Source of the DNA: Methanofollis ethanolicus
GTDB lineage: Archaea; Halobacteriota; Methanomicrobia; Methanomicrobiales; Methanofollaceae
Assembly (NCBI RefSeq): GCF_001571385.1
Contig: NZ_BCNW01000001.1
Span: 1,488,001 to 1,552,000, forward strand
Reading direction: 5' to 3'
DNA: 64,000 nt
In this document: piece by piece, positions 16,790 through 25,559 of the stretch
Layout of the letters: every line of letters begins with the position of its first letter
How positions within the stretch are numbered: position 1 is the first letter of the stretch
The notes under the pieces: generated by a model
Told to the model about the DNA's origin: nothing
Database searches by the model: none
Seen by the model: the letters and a program-made list of their open reading frames with translations, nothing else
Translations under genes and position numbers: made by a program

Positions 16790-17641
16790 CTATTCACGCC
16801 GGCGTGTAAAATAGCGCTTCAGCCTGGGCATGTTCTGCTCGTAGTGGACCTGGAGGGAGGGGACCGCGTACGGCAGGAACTCTCCCAGGATCGCGCCGCC
16901 GGTGAGGACCTTGCCGAACGCGCCTGTCTCCTCGCCGATGACATGGCTCCTCTTCCGCCTGATCTCTTCGATGAACTCTTCGGCCGTGTCGGCCTGGCAG
17001 CAGGTGACAACCCCGCCGAGGTGGCCGAGGAGGTGGGAATCGGTACCGCCGGTCATCCCCTGGCCTGTGCGGACCGCCTCGTCGGCCGCCTGCCTGTTCA
17101 GGGCCCTACCCATGCCCCCGCAGATCACTTCGAGGGCGTCGACCTGCCCGGCCACCGCGGGGTCGATGGCATGCTTTGCCGTGCACTTCAGGAGGCCCTT
17201 GTCGAGGAAAAAATAGCCGAAGGGATGTGCCGCGGTGATGAGGCAGTCATAGTTTTTTCCTCTCTCCACCAGTTCCTCCGCGGTCAGGCGCACCGCGAGG
17301 TACGGACTCTTCCCCTTCCTCTCCCTGATCTCGCGGGCATAGAAGTCCTGCAGGCCGGAGAGCATCGGGAAGTAGAGGAGGATGTGCGGCCCGTCCGCGG
17401 TGCTGACCTCCATGCCGGGTACGACGAGGGCCTCTGGCCGCCGCTCCAGCGCCTCCGCGACGCCGCGGACCTCGTTGTGGTCGGTGATGGCGAGGCCGAT
17501 GTCAAGTCTTTCTGCCTGTGCGAGGAGTGCCCGCACAGGCGTTGGTGCGTCCGAGTACGAGGAGTGGACATGGAGGTCCGCGGGGGTGTATCCCCTCTCC
17601 CTGATCGCGGCAGGGTCGGGACGTTCAAAGCGTATTCTCAT
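16790..17641 (-). CDS. PHP-domain metal-dependent phosphoesterase
   Basis: 283-residue PHP-superfamily protein. Metal-binding motifs in order: DLHVHSSYSD (HxH), ITDHNE, HPFGY and GTDSH, which build a three-metal phosphoesterase site. Archaeal members of this single-domain type are usually uncharacterised; some act on nucleotides or histidinol phosphate-like substrates. It ends 3 bases from the convergent cardiolipin synthase stop. The next genes upstream on this strand are the metal micro-ORF and ArsR regulator, 30 bases away. Confidence 0.82.
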   Translation of the reverse strand: MRIRFERPDPAAIRERGYTPADLHVHSSYSDAPTPVRALLAQAERLDIGLAITDHNEVRGVAEALERRPEALVVPGMEVSTADGPHILLYFPMLSGLQDFYAREIRERKGKSPYLAVRLTAEELVERGKNYDCLITAAHPFGYFFLDKGLLKCTAKHAIDPAVAGQVDALEVICGGMGRALNRQAADEAVRTGQGMTGGTDSHLLGHLGGVVTCCQADTAEEFIEEIRRKRSHVIGEETGAFGKVLTGGAILGEFLPYAVPSLQVHYEQNMPRLKRYFTRRRE

Positions 17642-17670
17642 GGTGAAAGGCTAAAGGTTTTTTCTGGTTT

Positions 17671-17772
17671 TCAGCAGTCTCTGCAGCTGCCGGACGGGGC
17701 AGCTGCCTTCCCGTCATGGTGGGCATGGCCGCAGGCCGCACAGCTGCAGCCGCCGCCCTCACTCCTGTGCAT
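17671..17772 (-). CDS. candidate 33-residue Cys/His-rich microprotein
   Basis: Small frame from ATG 17770-17772 to TGA 17671-17673. It encodes MHRSEGGGCSCAACGHAHHD followed by a 13-residue tail ending SGSCRDC: five Cys (positions 9, 11, 14, 30, 33) and four His in 33 residues, a metallothionein-like composition. Its start overlaps the last four codons of the ArsR gene in the +1 frame. Two readings are possible: a separate, translationally coupled metal-binding peptide, or the metal-binding C-terminal tail of the ArsR protein cut off by a one-base frameshift. Sequence alone does not decide. Confidence 0.45.
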   Translation of the reverse strand: MHRSEGGGCSCAACGHAHHDGKAAAPSGSCRDC

Positions 17773-18109
17773 GTGCGGCCCCCGCCCTGAGCAGGTCGGT
17801 CACGTGGTCGTCAGCAAGGGCATAGTAGGCCACCTTCCCCTCCCTCCTGAAGGTCACCACCTTTGCCCCGCGCAGCAGGCGGAGTTGATGGGAGACCGCC
17901 GACTGACTCATCCCGAGCAGGGCCGAGAGATCGCAGACGCAGATTTCCCTGCCGTTCAGGGCCGAGAGGATCCTGACCCTGGTGGGGTCACCGAAGAGCT
18001 TGAAGATCCCGGCGACGGCCTGGCTGGTCTGGTCGTCGATGAGGTGCTCCCTTGCCTCCTCGACGGCATCCTGGTGGATGCACCTGACCGTGCAGAGGTC
18101 GTCATCCAT
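17759..18109 (-). CDS. ArsR/SmtB-family (CadC-like) metal regulator
   Basis: 116-residue winged-helix repressor. It has an N-terminal Cys pair in CTVRC (residues 6-10), the helix ICVCDLSALLGMSQSAVSHQ with the alpha-3 Cys pair CVC, and a wing with FRREGKVAYY. The CxxxC plus CVC pattern is that of CadC-type Cd/Pb/Zn sensors. A His appears in the last helix (DDHVTDLL). No metal pump gene is next to it; a Cys/His-rich micro-ORF overlaps its 3' end. Its likely role is metal-relieved repression, target unknown. Confidence 0.87.
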   Translation of the reverse strand: MDDDLCTVRCIHQDAVEEAREHLIDDQTSQAVAGIFKLFGDPTRVRILSALNGREICVCDLSALLGMSQSAVSHQLRLLRGAKVVTFRREGKVAYYALADDHVTDLLRAGAAHAQE

Positions 18110-18221
18110 GCATGATCATATGAACATGTGTGCATATGAATGTGTGGTTGCGATCTCTCCCCGGACAGAGGGATAGAGAAAGTTCCCGAGTAGAAGAAAC
18201 CTGACGGTCGGGATGTGATGT

Positions 18222-18237
18222 GAGAAAAAAGAAAAAA
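18222..18237 (-). terminator. T-rich terminator after tRNA-Arg
   Basis: On the minus strand the tRNA 3' end is followed at once by GTTTTTTCTTTTTTC, two T6 runs, a typical archaeal intrinsic termination signal. Confidence 0.65.
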
Positions 18238-18309
18238 CGCCCCGGCCGGGATTTGAACCCGGGTCAAAAGCTCCGCAGGCTTCTAGGATGTCCACTACCC
18301 TACCGGGAC
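18238..18309 (-). tRNA. tRNA-Arg (anticodon GCG)
   Basis: Minus-strand cloverleaf of 72 bases. Acceptor GTCCCGG pairs with CCGGGGC (one G-T), with G as discriminator base. T arm CCGGG-TTCAAAT-CCCGG is perfect. The anticodon stem GAAGC/GCTTT encloses the loop CTGCGGA, giving anticodon GCG, which reads CGC (Arg). Archaea do not use inosine at this position, so a G34 tRNA is expected. The D stem is slightly irregular. CCA is not encoded. Confidence 0.88.
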
Positions 18310-18380
18310 ACTGCAGATGTGCTCTATAAAATTGGTAGTTCTCCCATATATTCATTCCCCTCCCGCAGACAGGAGTGGGG

Positions 18381-19037
18381 TCAGACCTCCCCTGTGGTCT
18401 GCCCGGTCTGCCCGATCATCGCGGAGAGATCGACGGTGACATCTGTGCCCCGGATGTCCAGATGGTATTTTCCCGGGCTCATGACGAGGATTTTCTTTGA
18501 TTCGTCCACGGAGTACAGGCCGGCAAAACCGTCCTGTGCCACAATATTCCCGTCCCCGTCGCGCACGGTCACCTCAAGCCGACTTCTGTCGCTGATGGTG
18601 GTCACCGTCTTTTTCTCTTCCTTATGGCTTCCATAACTGCTCTCATAGACGACCGTCCGGGTGGTCATCTTCGGCTGAACGGAGAAGTTCACAACAAGGG
18701 GTGCCTGTGTCACATTGATTGCCCATGCAGCCGCGGGATGACCATAGTCCAGCACAACCTTCTCGTGGATCACTTCCAGATATGAGGACGCTGCCGGCGT
18801 GACAGTGGGGTTCTGCTGTGCCGGCGGACTCGGGCGGTTGGTCGTCGTGGGATATGGCGTCGCAGGACTGACATATTCGCTGTCCACAGTCGGGGTTGGT
18901 GTGGTCGACGTGGGGGCGGGCGTATCCTTCGCCCAGAACGGTTTTTCCTGTGACCCATCCCCGGCCGCGGTGGTACATCCCGCCACCAGGAGGGCGGCAC
19001 AGACAAGGAGGGCGAGCAGCATGTGGAGGGACTTCAT
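18381..19037 (-). CDS. lipoprotein with Thr/Pro linker, unknown function
   Basis: About 218 residues. Signal peptide with lipobox LLVAGC, then a low-complexity Thr/Pro/Ser linker of about 50 residues (PTSTTPTPTV type), then a globular domain of some 130 residues with many beta strands and the pattern SPGKYHLDIRGTDV. Linkers like this are common in surface lipoproteins of methanogens and halophiles. A TATA-like CATATATA near 19060-19068 would place RNA start close to the ATG. I do not recognise the domain. Confidence 0.75.
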   Translation of the reverse strand: MKSLHMLLALLVCAALLVAGCTTAAGDGSQEKPFWAKDTPAPTSTTPTPTVDSEYVSPATPYPTTTNRPSPPAQQNPTVTPAASSYLEVIHEKVVLDYGHPAAAWAINVTQAPLVVNFSVQPKMTTRTVVYESSYGSHKEEKKTVTTISDRSRLEVTVRDGDGNIVAQDGFAGLYSVDESKKILVMSPGKYHLDIRGTDVTVDLSAMIGQTGQTTGEV

Positions 19038-19164
19038 CAAATACGAGTACTTGCTCCCGGTATATATGGGTTTATAAGGTTGTCCCGGACGATCCTATAT
19101 CTACGAGAACAGGTATCAAAATTCGTACTATATAAAACGTCTTCACTTCTCAACCCGGATGAAA

Positions 19165-20331
19165 TCAACAATACGAGAGAATGAGACCTCTGTAGATCTC
19201 TTCGGCGCACTTGAGCGAAGGAATAGAAACCCGCTCGTCGATGCCATGTATCGTTTTTATCTCTCCCGGGCCGTACTCCACTGTCGGGAACCCGGCCTTT
19301 CTCAGGTGCCTGGCATCGCTCGCCGCCCACTGGAAGATAGGGACGGCCTCTTCCCCGTACACGCGCCCGATCTCTGAAGAGATGCGCGTGGCAATCGTGG
19401 CAGACGGCGGCGTAAAGGAGGGTTCGGAGGTCGAGGTCGCCTTCATCCTCGCTGAGGGCGCATGCGACGCGATCTCTGAGACGACCTCCCCGGTCGTGCA
19501 CCCCCACGGGATGCGCAGGTCGAGGTCGAGGTCGCAGCGCTCGGCAACGATATTTGCCTTCTCCCCACCGGAGATGACGCCGGGGTTGAACATCACGCGG
19601 CGCAGGACACGGTCGAGTCCCTGTGTCCCGAAGATCCCTTCGAGCACCCCGGACGACCGGGCGATGATCTCCTCCATCTCGCCGCTCACCGGGTACTCTC
19701 GTTCATGGATTTCCTGGAGAAAAGAGATGAGCGCGTGCGCCTCCATGATCGCGCTCCGCCCGATCTCCGGGTACAGGGAACTGTGGCCGGGTTCGCCGGA
19801 AAAGGAGAGGGAGAGCCGCGCCAGTCCCTTCTGCCCGATGCAGGGGGAGAGGCGGGGCGTTGGTTCGGCGATGAGGGTGTCGCAGGGCCGAAGCACGTCC
19901 TTTGCAAGGAGATATTCCATGCCATGACACCCGCCGGTCTCCTCGTCGCAGACAAAGACGACCTGACAGGAGGGTGCGTCCCCTTCGCCGGCGACACGCC
20001 GTAGGGCGGTGAGAAGGGCCGCGCATCCCCCTTTCATGTCGCTCGATCCCCGCCCCCAGATATACCCCTCCTCCTCGACGCCCTCGAAGGGGGGGTGGCG
20101 CCACCCTGTCGGGATGGCCGGGACAACGTCGAGGTGGCCGACAAGGAGGAGGCCCGGGTTATGGCCGGGTGCAATCAGGTTGCAGCGCCGCCCATCCCGG
20201 GAGACGACGACACTCTCGATCCCGCTCTCCAGCAGAAAGGCATGGATGTACTCAGCGACATCGCGGGTGTCGCCGGGAGGGTTCTCGCTCCGGATCCTGA
20301 CGAGGTCCCTGCAGAGAGCGGAAACGTCCAT
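19165..20331 (-). CDS. M20 peptidase, ArgE/DapE-like deacylase
   Basis: 388-residue metal-dependent hydrolase of the M20 family, which includes acetylornithine deacetylase and succinyl-diaminopimelate desuccinylase. First metal ligands in GHLDVVP, bridging Asp in GRGSSDMKGG, catalytic Glu pair in DEETGG, later a dimerisation insert with GEPGHSS and a final HGIDE metal ligand. The exact substrate cannot be read; DapE would fit with dapA/dapB elsewhere in the window. It ends 4 bases before the next minus-strand gene begins its 3' end, so both may be one operon. Confidence 0.82.
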   Translation of the reverse strand: MDVSALCRDLVRIRSENPPGDTRDVAEYIHAFLLESGIESVVVSRDGRRCNLIAPGHNPGLLLVGHLDVVPAIPTGWRHPPFEGVEEEGYIWGRGSSDMKGGCAALLTALRRVAGEGDAPSCQVVFVCDEETGGCHGMEYLLAKDVLRPCDTLIAEPTPRLSPCIGQKGLARLSLSFSGEPGHSSLYPEIGRSAIMEAHALISFLQEIHEREYPVSGEMEEIIARSSGVLEGIFGTQGLDRVLRRVMFNPGVISGGEKANIVAERCDLDLDLRIPWGCTTGEVVSEIASHAPSARMKATSTSEPSFTPPSATIATRISSEIGRVYGEEAVPIFQWAASDARHLRKAGFPTVEYGPGEIKTIHGIDERVSIPSLKCAEEIYRGLILSYC

Positions 20332-20335
20332 GGTC

Positions 20336-20854
20336 TCAGGCGCTCACGCTTTTTTTGTACTCCTCGAAGAGGGTCGCCAGTGAACCGCCGTTGTAGATGC
20401 TGTTGAAGAACGGTCTGGAGAAGAACTCGTCGATGGCGTCGGAGAAGAACGCCGCGGGCACCGGTTTTTTGCTCTCCGGGTCAAGGACAATCCTGAAACT
20501 CTGGTAGGTGGCTGGGTTTGCCCTGTCGTACACGCCCTTCCAGACCATCGGGAGCTTTGCGAATTTCTCAGGCTGGTTTTCCTTCAGCCACATGATAAAT
20601 CCCGGGAAGAGGGCGCGCTCGTCCTTTTTCTCCTCGTCAAGCCGCCAGCGGAGGTACTCACGGTGCATCATGTTCTTCGGCGACTGGGTGTTGAAGACAT
20701 AGGTGCTCAGGGTGTACTCGATATGCGCCAGGGCGTCCATGAGGTAGAAGGACAGGGTCGGGTGGAAGTCGCTCGGTTCCTCAAGGATGAGGGACTTCTC
20801 ATAATACTTTAGCAGGGCCCTGAAGTGCTCGTCTTCCAGAAGTTCATTCATCAT
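20336..20854 (-). CDS. conserved-looking protein of unknown function
   Basis: About 172 residues, mostly alpha-helical by composition, no Cys clusters, no signal peptide or membrane span. The frame stays open 32 codons further upstream (to 20950), but a tandem ATGATGAATG at 20845-20854 is the likelier start. It lies 4 bases upstream of the M20 peptidase on the same strand, suggesting joint expression. Family not recognised. Confidence 0.6.
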   Translation of the reverse strand: MMNELLEDEHFRALLKYYEKSLILEEPSDFHPTLSFYLMDALAHIEYTLSTYVFNTQSPKNMMHREYLRWRLDEEKKDERALFPGFIMWLKENQPEKFAKLPMVWKGVYDRANPATYQSFRIVLDPESKKPVPAAFFSDAIDEFFSRPFFNSIYNGGSLATLFEEYKKSVSA

Positions 20855-21390
20855 ACAGAGCAGTTTGCCTGTCCACACTAAAAACCATTGTATTCTAGCA
20901 TCTGTCTCTATGTGCCCCTGTTTTTCGAGGCACTCCCGAAAAAAGGTCATGAGGTCGGGAGAATTTCTGATCGAGCATGTCTGTGCCGGGGGACTACAGA
21001 GAAGGTCTTCGATCTTCTCGACTCCTTTCGGGCGTCACCCCGAAAATCAAAAATGTTCTTATGCTCCCTTCGGTCGCACCTCGAAGACCCCGTCTTCTCG
21101 AAATCGCCCGGTGTTGTTCAGGGGAATACAGAGCAGAGATCCTGAGGAGGGAGATTGTCACCTCCCTATCCTAATGGCCCCTAATAGCAGGGTAAGAAAG
21201 AAGCAAGCATGAGAAAACTGTGGGTTTTTGAGCGGCCGCCCCCCGCCAGGGTCTTTCAGGACAGGGATTCGAAAAACCGATCTTTCGTGCAGAAGAGATC
21301 GCATTCTTTCCAGATCTATAGAACGCTCTAGAATGGAAGTCTTCGGGCGCTGCCGTCGGTCCCCCCACCACCGACCCCATAGAACAGGAA
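20855..21390. other. repeat-bearing gap between moaA and 20.3-kb gene
   Basis: About 535 bases without a convincing gene. At 20985-21130 there is a TGTGCCGGGGGACTAC block followed by several GAAGACC/CTTCTCG hairpin pieces, akin to the fragment at 8405-8485. The end (21205-21280) has GTGGGTTTTTGAGC like the repeat at 62800. A T-poor sequence follows moaA, so no clear terminator. Confidence 0.5.
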
Positions 21391-22269
21391 TTATTTAAAG
21401 AAAGGTTCCCTGTTCTGGACGGCCTTCTCGAAGAGGGCCTCCAGTTCCTCCCCCTTCTTTCCCCTGATATCGACGTGGTTGTCGGTCCGCAGGAGACAGG
21501 GCTTGAGGTAGCCATCGGACGTCACGCGCAGGCGGTTGCAGAAAGCGCAGAACTCGGTGTTGTGGAGAGGCCGCACCACCTCGACCTCGGCGCCGTCCAC
21601 GCAGTACTTCTTCCGGTGGTGCATGCGCCGGGTGAGGACCTCGGTCGAATTTTCAGCGATCTCTTTCTCCAGACGGTCCACGTCGCCGTGCATCGTGCAG
21701 TTGTTGAACTCCATCAATTCGATGATCTGGAGGATGAGTGCGTCGCTGTCCCTGACGAAGGCGAGGAAGTCCGGGACCTCGTCCTCGTTCAACCCCTTCA
21801 GGATGACGGTGTTCAACTTCACCGGCGTCAGGCCGGCGTCGACGGCCTCGCGGATCCCATCGAGTACATGGTCAAGGAGGTCTTTTTTCGTGATCTGGAG
21901 GTACCTGTCGTGCCTGAGGGTGTCAAGGCTCACATTCACCCTTGCGAGCCCCGCCGCCTTCAGGTCATGGGCAAGGCCGGGGAGGAGGGTGCCGTTTGTC
22001 GTCATCGACGACTCGATCCCGCGCGGCACGGCCCGGACGATATCGAGAATATCCTTCCTGAGGAGGGGCTCGCCCCCCGTGAACTTCACGCTCTTGATCC
22101 CGATCTTCTCCGCGACCCTGAGGATCTCCTTGATCTCCTCAAGGCTCAGTTCCTCGCGCGGCTTCACCTCGCCCTCGGCATGGCAGTAAATGCAGTTGAG
22201 GTTGCAGCGCGGCGTGAGGCTGATCCGCAGGTTTGTTACCGGGCGGCCGAAGTTATCCTTCAGCACCAT
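21391..22269 (-). CDS. moaA: GTP 3',8-cyclase MoaA, archaeal type
   Basis: 292-residue radical SAM enzyme that turns GTP into the first intermediate of molybdopterin. The SAM-binding cluster motif CNLNCIYC is at residues 22-29, and the C-terminal second cluster is shown by CAFC and a third Cys in LKPCLL. GGEPL follows the first motif. Archaeal MoaA proteins of this shorter size are known. Molybdopterin or its tungsten form is needed for formylmethanofuran dehydrogenase in methanogens. It overlaps the rlmE gene by 17 bases, so both are one transcript. Confidence 0.92.
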   Translation of the reverse strand: MVLKDNFGRPVTNLRISLTPRCNLNCIYCHAEGEVKPREELSLEEIKEILRVAEKIGIKSVKFTGGEPLLRKDILDIVRAVPRGIESSMTTNGTLLPGLAHDLKAAGLARVNVSLDTLRHDRYLQITKKDLLDHVLDGIREAVDAGLTPVKLNTVILKGLNEDEVPDFLAFVRDSDALILQIIELMEFNNCTMHGDVDRLEKEIAENSTEVLTRRMHHRKKYCVDGAEVEVVRPLHNTEFCAFCNRLRVTSDGYLKPCLLRTDNHVDIRGKKGEELEALFEKAVQNREPFFK

Positions 22270-22858
22270 CCTTCTGCCTCCGGAAATTCTTGGCGACGAT
22301 GTAGATCTCCTTGCTCCCGCGCCGGGATGCCAGCGGCCTGAAGGTGCGCACGGAGAGGAAGTGCTTCTTCACCTCGGCATAGAGTTCGGGGAAGTCTTCA
22401 CCCTGGAAGGACTTGCAGATGAAGTTCCCCCCGTCTTTCAGGATCGTGACCGCAAAGGCGAGGGCATCCTCACCGAGGGCGATCGCCCGCGCCTGGTCGT
22501 AACTCGTCGCCCCGGAAAGCTTCGGAGAGGCATCGCAGGTCACGACCGAGACAATCCCGCTGGCGAGGCCGCGCACCTCTTCCTGCACCTCCGGCGTCGT
22601 GAAGTCTCCGACAATCGTCTTCACGCCCTCCATCGGGGCGATCGCGTTGAGGTCGACGCCGATGATCGTCCCCTGGGTAAAGGTCTTGAGGACCTGCAGC
22701 CAGCTGCCCGGCGCGGCGCCGAGGTCGACGACGTTGTCGTCGTCCCTGATCACCGTGTGCCTCTTCTGTATCTCCAGCAATTTGTAGGCGGCCCGTGCCC
22801 GGAAACCCTCCCTCATTGCCCGGGTATAGTATTTGTCCCGTGTCCATTGTGATGTCAT
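22253..22858 (-). CDS. rlmE: 23S rRNA 2'-O-methyltransferase RlmE/FtsJ
   Basis: 201-residue SAM-dependent RNA methyltransferase. SAM motif VVDLGAAPGSW, acidic motif GVDLN, catalytic residues consistent with a K-D-K-E set (K25 region RARAAYKL, D in CDASPKLSG, K in FICKSFQG, E near the end). The family methylates a uridine in the large-subunit rRNA A loop. Its start is 99 bases from the divergent PCNA gene. Confidence 0.9.
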   Translation of the reverse strand: MTSQWTRDKYYTRAMREGFRARAAYKLLEIQKRHTVIRDDDNVVDLGAAPGSWLQVLKTFTQGTIIGVDLNAIAPMEGVKTIVGDFTTPEVQEEVRGLASGIVSVVTCDASPKLSGATSYDQARAIALGEDALAFAVTILKDGGNFICKSFQGEDFPELYAEVKKHFLSVRTFRPLASRRGSKEIYIVAKNFRRQKDGAEG

Positions 22859-22922
22859 GATTTTTTCGCCTCGTCTCCTCAGGGCTCTGTTGGGATACCG
22901 GATAGAATAAAAAATATCATGA

Positions 22923-22948
22923 TATAATGTATAATAGAGTCTTATAAG
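22923..22948 (+). promoter_or_regulatory. TATA-like boxes of pcn
   Basis: Two TATA-like runs, ATAATGTATAATAG near 22924-22936 and CTTATAAGG at 22941-22949, lie before the ATG at 22958. The first is at the right distance for transcription starting about 3 bases before the ATG. Inference from spacing. Confidence 0.4.
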
Positions 22949-22957
22949 GGGTTTGTA

Positions 22958-23701
22958 ATGTTAAAAGCAACGATTGATGCAGATACCTTCCGGGAGTCGA
23001 TCGACGCCCTGGCCGCGCTGGTGACCGAATGCCGGCTCCACGTCGATGGAAACGGGGTGAAAACCTGCGCCGTCGACACCGCGAATGTCGCCATGGTCTC
23101 TCTGGACCTTGGCAAGGACGCTTTCGAGACCTACGAGGCGACTCCCGACGAACTCGGGATCGATATTGCAAAGATGAAAAATATCCTCGGGATGATGGGG
23201 AAAGGCGATATTTTATCTCTGAACCTCCCTGAGGGCAGCCGCCGGCTGGAACTCGCGTTCGGGAGCTACCAGTATTCTGTCACGCTCCTTGACATCAATA
23301 CAATCCGGAAAGACCCGAACCCCCCCGCCATCGAACTCCCCGGCAAGGTCGAACTCACCGGCAGCGCGCTCTCCACCGCGATCAAGGCCGCGGACGTCAT
23401 TTCAGACAAGATCGCCCTTGGCATCGACCCGAAGGCCGAGATATTTTACATGATGGCTGAAGGCGACACCGACCACATCAAGCTCGAACTCGGGCGCGAT
23501 CAGCTCATCTCTCTTCAGCCTGCCGAAGCGCGCTCGCTCTTCTCCCTCGACTATCTCAAGGATATGGGCAAGGTCATGGGCCGCTCAGAGAAAGTCCGCG
23601 TCGCCCTGGGCATCGACCACCCGGTGAAGGTAGCCTTTGACCTCGCCGGCGGGAAGGGGCATGTCGAGTACCTGCTCGCGCCGCGCATCGAAGCTGACTG
23701 A
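22958..23701 (+). CDS. pcn: DNA polymerase sliding clamp PCNA
   Basis: 247-residue archaeal PCNA, the ring clamp that tethers polymerases, ligase and other proteins to DNA. The N-terminal domain starts MLKATIDADTFRESIDAL, the centre has the interdomain region TIRKDPNPPAIELP, and the second domain ends in YLLAPRIE, as in euryarchaeal clamps. Length is normal. It is followed 2 bases later by the large primase subunit, a replication pair. Confidence 0.95.
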   Translation: MLKATIDADTFRESIDALAALVTECRLHVDGNGVKTCAVDTANVAMVSLDLGKDAFETYEATPDELGIDIAKMKNILGMMGKGDILSLNLPEGSRRLELAFGSYQYSVTLLDINTIRKDPNPPAIELPGKVELTGSALSTAIKAADVISDKIALGIDPKAEIFYMMAEGDTDHIKLELGRDQLISLQPAEARSLFSLDYLKDMGKVMGRSEKVRVALGIDHPVKVAFDLAGGKGHVEYLLAPRIEAD

Positions 23702-23703
23702 AC

Positions 23704-24711
23704 ATGGTCGATGTCCAGGACCTGGCCAGATATCCCTTTTTAGAGGAGGCACAGGACTACGTCAGGAACGAGTCCGGCACCCTCGATCTGATCCTCAGGT
23801 CTGAACTGGGCAAGTCCCTCCTTGAACACGCCTCCCGGCGGGTCAGGGACACGCTTGCCCAGAAAAATCCCGAAGAGTGCGGGGTCTATGGCAGGGACGC
23901 AAAGGAAGACATCTTCACCTATGTCCTCGCACGGATGCTCGTCTCCTGCATCAACGACAGGATGCTCATCGAAAGGCTCTCGCAGTTCGAGGCGCGGCGC
24001 GCATACTCCTGGTTCGTGCGGGAGGACAGGGAGCGGATGGTCCGTATCGCCGAAAGGGTCGGGATCGACCTTGAGCGGCCCACCCTGCCGGTGGTTGCCT
24101 ATGTCGGGCTGATCGGCCCGCTCAATGACGAGCGCTGGCGTCTCGTCAACCGGCGAGTCGAAAACGGCCATGTCTCTCTCCTGCCCGAGGAGATGCAGGA
24201 ACTGGTCGAGGAGCGGATCCGTGCGATCATCAGGGAGAGGCTTCCGCTCATCGTCCCCGAGGAAGTCTGCAGAATTTTACGGCCCTATACCGATGAGATC
24301 GCCGCGGCTCTCCAGCAGCGCGCCCTCGATGAGTTCGGTGAGGTGGACGAGTCCTCTTTCCCGCCCTGCATTGCGACCCTCATCAAGGCGGTCACCGCCG
24401 GTACCAACCTCCCCCATGTCGGCAGGTTCGCCCTCACCGCCTTCCTCCACAACATCGGGCTGTCGACGACCCAGATCGTCGAAGTCTTCCAGAGGGCACC
24501 CGACTTCGACCTCTCGATGACGATGTACCAGGTAGAGCATATCTCCGGCCGGGCCGGGACCGAATACACCGCCCCGTCGTGTGCGACGATGCGGACGCAC
24601 GGCCTCTGCGTTCGCCGCGACGAGGCCTGCGAGAAGGTGAGCCACCCCCTCTCGTACTACAAATGGAAAAAGAAGCAGAATCTGTATACGGTCAGGAAAT
24701 CTTCTCGTTGA
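23704..24711 (+). CDS. priL: DNA primase large subunit PriL
   Basis: 335-residue regulatory subunit of the archaeal/eukaryotic primase. The C-terminal domain carries four Cys for the [4Fe-4S] cluster: FPPC near residue 220, then CATMRTHGLC and RRDEAC, followed by HPLSYY, the usual end of PriL. Works with PriS (not in the window) to make primers. The end overlaps the convergent small membrane gene by 20 bases. Confidence 0.93.
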   Translation: MVDVQDLARYPFLEEAQDYVRNESGTLDLILRSELGKSLLEHASRRVRDTLAQKNPEECGVYGRDAKEDIFTYVLARMLVSCINDRMLIERLSQFEARRAYSWFVREDRERMVRIAERVGIDLERPTLPVVAYVGLIGPLNDERWRLVNRRVENGHVSLLPEEMQELVEERIRAIIRERLPLIVPEEVCRILRPYTDEIAAALQQRALDEFGEVDESSFPPCIATLIKAVTAGTNLPHVGRFALTAFLHNIGLSTTQIVEVFQRAPDFDLSMTMYQVEHISGRAGTEYTAPSCATMRTHGLCVRRDEACEKVSHPLSYYKWKKKQNLYTVRKSSR

Positions 24712-24895
24712 TGACATAGCCTGCGCCGCTCATCGTGATGAGGAAGAGCACGAGGGCGACGATATAGGCGAGTCCGATCAGGTTGTTGTTTCCCGGATCG
24801 ATGCCCTGAAACATTCCTGGCAGGGCAATGAGGAGGACGATGAAGACGAGCAGGCTCGCGGCTCCGGTCAGCACATCCAGTATACGTGCGTCCAT
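24692..24895 (-). CDS. small two-helix membrane protein
   Basis: 67 residues from ATG 24895, with two hydrophobic spans (about residues 6-24 and 39-60) and a short loop, GMFQGIDPGNNN. The frame extends upstream but that part has no features. No family recognised. It converges on priL and diverges from the HD gene. Confidence 0.6.
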   Translation of the reverse strand: MDARILDVLTGAASLLVFIVLLIALPGMFQGIDPGNNNLIGLAYIVALVLFLITMSGAGYVINEKIS

Positions 24896-24972
24896 ATACT
24901 CACCTGTTCTTTCCCTTCCTCTATATCTCTTCTTCTCCGCTATCTTTTTCCGGGCAGGGCCCCACTCTCCGC

Positions 24973-25527
24973 ATGGACAGGGACGAAGCACTGACCCTCC
25001 TCAATCGGCATGTGGCATCTGACTCGCTTCGCATGCACTGCATCGCCACGGCGGCAGTCCTCCGCGGCCTTGCCGAAACCTTCGGGGAGGACGCGGACCT
25101 CTGGGAGGTGATCGGTATCCTCCATGACATCGACTACGAGGCCGTCGGCGGCGACATGAACAGGCACGGTATCGAGGGTGCCGCTCTCCTCAGGCAGGAG
25201 GGCCTACCCGAGGTGGTCTGTCTGGCAGTCGAACGGCACAACCATATCCTCTTCCTCTACGGCCCGTACACAGAAAGGCTCGACCTCGCTCTCCAGTCCG
25301 CAGACAGCATCAGTGGCTTTCTCATTGCCTGCGCCCGCGTCAAAGGGGGGTCGATCACCGACGTCACCCCGAAGACCGTGAAGAAAAAACTGAAGGAGAA
25401 GGCCTTTGCCGCCGGGTGCGAAAGGGAGAGGATCGCCGCGGTGAACGGTCTCGTCGAGCCTGAGGAGTTCTATCGCATCGCCATCGCCTCTCTCGTCGCA
25501 CGGAAGGACGAACTCGGCCTGCGTTAG
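24973..25527 (+). CDS. HD-domain phosphohydrolase family protein
   Basis: 184 residues. The metal-binding HD-superfamily pattern is RMHCIATAAVLRGLA ... ILHDIDYE with further His in RHGIEGA and VERHNH. Such single-domain archaeal proteins are predicted nucleotide or phosphate hydrolases without known substrate. The ATG at 24973 fits the family start; an upstream extension to 24886 overlaps the opposite small membrane gene. Confidence 0.8.
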   Translation: MDRDEALTLLNRHVASDSLRMHCIATAAVLRGLAETFGEDADLWEVIGILHDIDYEAVGGDMNRHGIEGAALLRQEGLPEVVCLAVERHNHILFLYGPYTERLDLALQSADSISGFLIACARVKGGSITDVTPKTVKKKLKEKAFAAGCERERIAAVNGLVEPEEFYRIAIASLVARKDELGLR

Positions 25528-25559
25528 GATTATCTCCCCGCGGTGCGAGAGGATCTGCC

